Origin: Clostridium estertheticum
Lineage (GTDB): Bacteria; Bacillota; Clostridia; Clostridiales; Clostridiaceae
Length of the DNA stretch: 64,000 bases
Assembly: GCF_011065935.2 (NCBI RefSeq)
Contig: NZ_JAAMNH020000001.1
Span: forward strand, 3,741,001-3,805,000
Direction of reading: 5' to 3'
Part shown: positions 62,302 through 64,000 of the stretch, piece after piece
Layout of the letters: every line of letters begins with the position of its first letter
Position numbering within the stretch: the stretch's first letter is position 1
Notes under the pieces: generated by a model
The model's input: only the letters and a program-made list of their open reading frames with translations
What the model was told of the DNA's origin: nothing
Databases searched by the model: none
Program-made: the position numbers and the translations under genes

Positions 62302-64000
62302 ATGACAATAATGATTTTAATAATTTTGGGGGCCGCTTACGGATATGGTTCATTTAGACTTGTATTAAAAAATTATGTTGATATGACCAACATTAAAGAA
62401 ATTTCATATTCATTAGCATTCGGATTACTTACTTTTTTTCAACCAATAATTTCCCAAATATTATATTATAATGGAATAGGTATGCTAATGTCAATGCCAA
62501 TGCTAATTTCAATAACAGTTTCATTAATTTTTCTATATGAAAGTAGCAAAGCTTATAAATCAAAGAAAAACGGTAAACATTTAACTAACGCATTTATGAT
62601 ATCAATTGTTATATTTATTATTTTAAGTATCTTCTTGAATATAATTATATCTTCGATTTTAGGTATAATTATATTAGCGAACTGGCTATTAATAAAGAAA
62701 TTACCCCATGATATAAAATTTAAATTAAGCATAGTTTTTCTGATTATTGGTATTTTAATGTTGATTAGTGGAATAGTTGGCATAAATACAACCTCACAAA
62801 AAGCCTATCAGTTAGGAACTAGTATTGAAGATACAATTACAAACAATGTTAATACATATTTAAAAAATATTAGTGAAGATTTACAAAATGAAAATGAGAT
62901 GTATTGGTGGCTAGCTTTAATTGGAGGATTTATTGCTTTAGAAGGAATTATTCTTTTCATAGGTTCAGGTAAAAAACAAAAACAAATAAGCAACAATTCA
63001 ACAGAAAGAAATCGCACTACCAAGAATGAAAATTCGAACATTATAAAAGAAATTTCCAAACCCTTTAAAGATGATTTATTAGTTAATAAATCAAAAGAAA
63101 CCGATTATGAATTGTCAAAAATTATATTTGAAAAATTAGATAAAGAATATAATTTACTAACTTTAAATATAATAACCCAAGAAAATTTTAATTCAAGAAA
63201 ATCTAAAATATTAGATACGTTAAAATCAGAAATAATAAAGGAATGTATGCAAGATTTTATTTATACAATTTCACCTTTAGTTGATAAAAACATATTAACA
63301 ATTACTGAAATCAAAGAAATATCTCAACTAATTGATAAAAAACAATTGCTTAATAAGCTAACTAATGATGAGTTATTTGAAATGTATTTAAATCCAAATT
63401 GTAACGATAATGACAATTTAACTCTTATTTCAGCTGAAATTAAAGGAAGAGGTTCTGATATAAATAAATTCAAACTAAGAAAAGAACTTATTGTTCTTAA
63501 TGATATCGAGTTATTTTATAAATATAAAAACAATGAACTAGAAGTAGCTGCTGATATTTTGTATGAGCGTGGGATAGGTGTCAAAGACGTTATTTACATA
63601 AATAGAAAAACTAAAAAAAGTTTTGAAACTATTATAGAACAGTATGTTAATAGCAAAGATGTTTTATTAAAAGAAGCTAGCGATATTGTTTATCTTGGAT
63701 TGTCTAAAGAGCAGTTATATGAAAAATTTTTATCTAGGCTAAATACGTTAAAAGAAAAGTTATATAAAAAAACTTTATCTATACGATATATGTTAAAAAA
63801 CAATAAAAAATATATGCGTATTACTGGTATATGTGTTGTGATTATAATATGTTTTTTAAGTTGGCATTTTATTTTTAATCGTGGAATATTACCGGTTTCT
63901 AACACACCTAATGTTTCTCCGACAGTAGGAATTACTTTTTCTGATAAAAATTTAGAATTATTAATAAGAAGTTGTATTAATAAACCGACTGGCGATATTT
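62302..64000 (+). CDS. Large membrane protein with start of a leucine-rich-repeat domain (C-terminus beyond window)
   Basis: At least 566 aa, open to the window end; ATG at 62302 behind AAAGGGGGA. The N-terminus is very hydrophobic with about five membrane helices in the first ~175 residues, then one more (YWWLALIGGFIALEGIILFI, ~200-220). A charged helical cytoplasmic-type region spans ~225-505 (LVNKSKETDYELSKIIFEKL; SAEIKGRGSDINKFKLRKEL), and another membrane helix lies near 515-530 (ITGICVVIIICFLSWHFIF). Last visible residues, ITFSDKNLELLIRSCINKPT then GDI, match the usual N-terminal cap of bacterial leucine-rich-repeat domains. I do not recognise the whole architecture. Cargo of a second island by position. 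Confidence 0.75.
   Translation, partial: MTIMILIILGAAYGYGSFRLVLKNYVDMTNIKEISYSLAFGLLTFFQPIISQILYYNGIGMLMSMPMLISITVSLIFLYESSKAYKSKKNGKHLTNAFMISIVIFIILSIFLNIIISSILGIIILANWLLIKKLPHDIKFKLSIVFLIIGILMLISGIVGINTTSQKAYQLGTSIEDTITNNVNTYLKNISEDLQNENEMYWWLALIGGFIALEGIILFIGSGKKQKQISNNSTERNRTTKNENSNIIKEISKPFKDDLLVNKSKETDYELSKIIFEKLDKEYNLLTLNIITQENFNSRKSKILDTLKSEIIKECMQDFIYTISPLVDKNILTITEIKEISQLIDKKQLLNKLTNDELFEMYLNPNCNDNDNLTLISAEIKGRGSDINKFKLRKELIVLNDIELFYKYKNNELEVAADILYERGIGVKDVIYINRKTKKSFETIIEQYVNSKDVLLKEASDIVYLGLSKEQLYEKFLSRLNTLKEKLYKKTLSIRYMLKNNKKYMRITGICVVIIICFLSWHFIFNRGILPVSNTPNVSPTVGITFSDKNLELLIRSCINKPTGDI

Noticed and set aside
62553..63905. Minus-strand ORFs of 71-83 aa
   Set aside because: They are shadows of the long plus-strand membrane protein gene, which has a ribosome site and continuous frame.

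Overview
The window is AT-rich, low-GC Gram-positive DNA. Its gene content fits Clostridium sensu stricto: a V-type ATPase operon, a complete selenocysteine locus, Spo0B-like and SpoIVFB/SpoIVFA-like sporulation proteins, the radC-mre-min-rodA shape cluster, the paired radical-SAM proteins ahead of RNase G, Prp beside L27, and a c-di-AMP riboswitch. The species cannot be fixed from sequence alone. Almost every core gene lies on the minus strand; the exceptions are the 87-aa gene at 4978, dacF at 17592, the transposases, one tRNA-Leu and the gene entering the right edge.

Layout. 1-4703: V-type ATPase genes transcribed leftward (G/H-C-I-K-F-E, E cut by the edge). 4978-8012: small winged-helix-like protein, 2H phosphoesterase, DEAD-box helicase and VOC protein. 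8037-12050: an accessory stretch with a PrsW-type protease, a 5'-truncated oligopeptide-ABC ATPase, unknown proteins and a CAP-domain remnant. It is bounded by a ~66-bp direct repeat whose second copy ends in the 3' end of tRNA-Sec, so it may be an element at selC. 12044-16679: selC, selB, selA, selD; selD itself carries an in-frame UGA, so it starts about 100 bp upstream of the apparent ORF. 16762-28523: comEA, dacF, rluA, ridA, LCP-yqeK-nadD, yhbY, obg, a spo0B-like gene, rpmA-prp-rplU with a probable L21 leader, and rng. 27822-35389: two radical-SAM-associated proteins, spoIVFB/FA-like genes, mgsA, rodA and minEDC. 35490-46654: two tandem penicillin-binding protein 2 genes from a ~3.1-kb duplication, then mreD, mreC, mreB, radC, maf, DUF4321 and a SPOR-like protein. 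46777-49712: NlpC/P60 hydrolase behind a c-di-AMP riboswitch, GNAT, an Asn/Met-rich protein, a 40-aa peptide gene, an msrA remnant and an independently transcribed structured RNA of unknown family.

49828-55927 is a genomic island of about 6 kb in a tRNA-Leu gene. A 57-bp copy of the tRNA 3' part lies at the left end and the intact tRNA at the right. A broken tyrosine integrase sits beside the intact tRNA, with two IS256-family transposases (one truncated), an IS21-like remnant and two unusual cargo genes. The cargo genes encode a two-TM protein with an Ig-like soluble domain and a 405-aa protein with seven ~31-residue repeats, one TM helix and a C-terminal SH3 domain. Both have near-identical promoters and leaders, so they look like a co-regulated membrane system of unknown function.

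After slt-like, coaE, polA and glsA (56056-60824), tRNA-Leu(CAA) is followed by a degraded mreC fragment, the 3' half of another tRNA and a decayed integrase C-terminus. A large membrane protein then begins, and its sequence at the window edge looks like the start of a leucine-rich-repeat domain. This appears to be the left end of a second tRNA-targeted island running out of the window. All homology calls are by eye; no database search was run.
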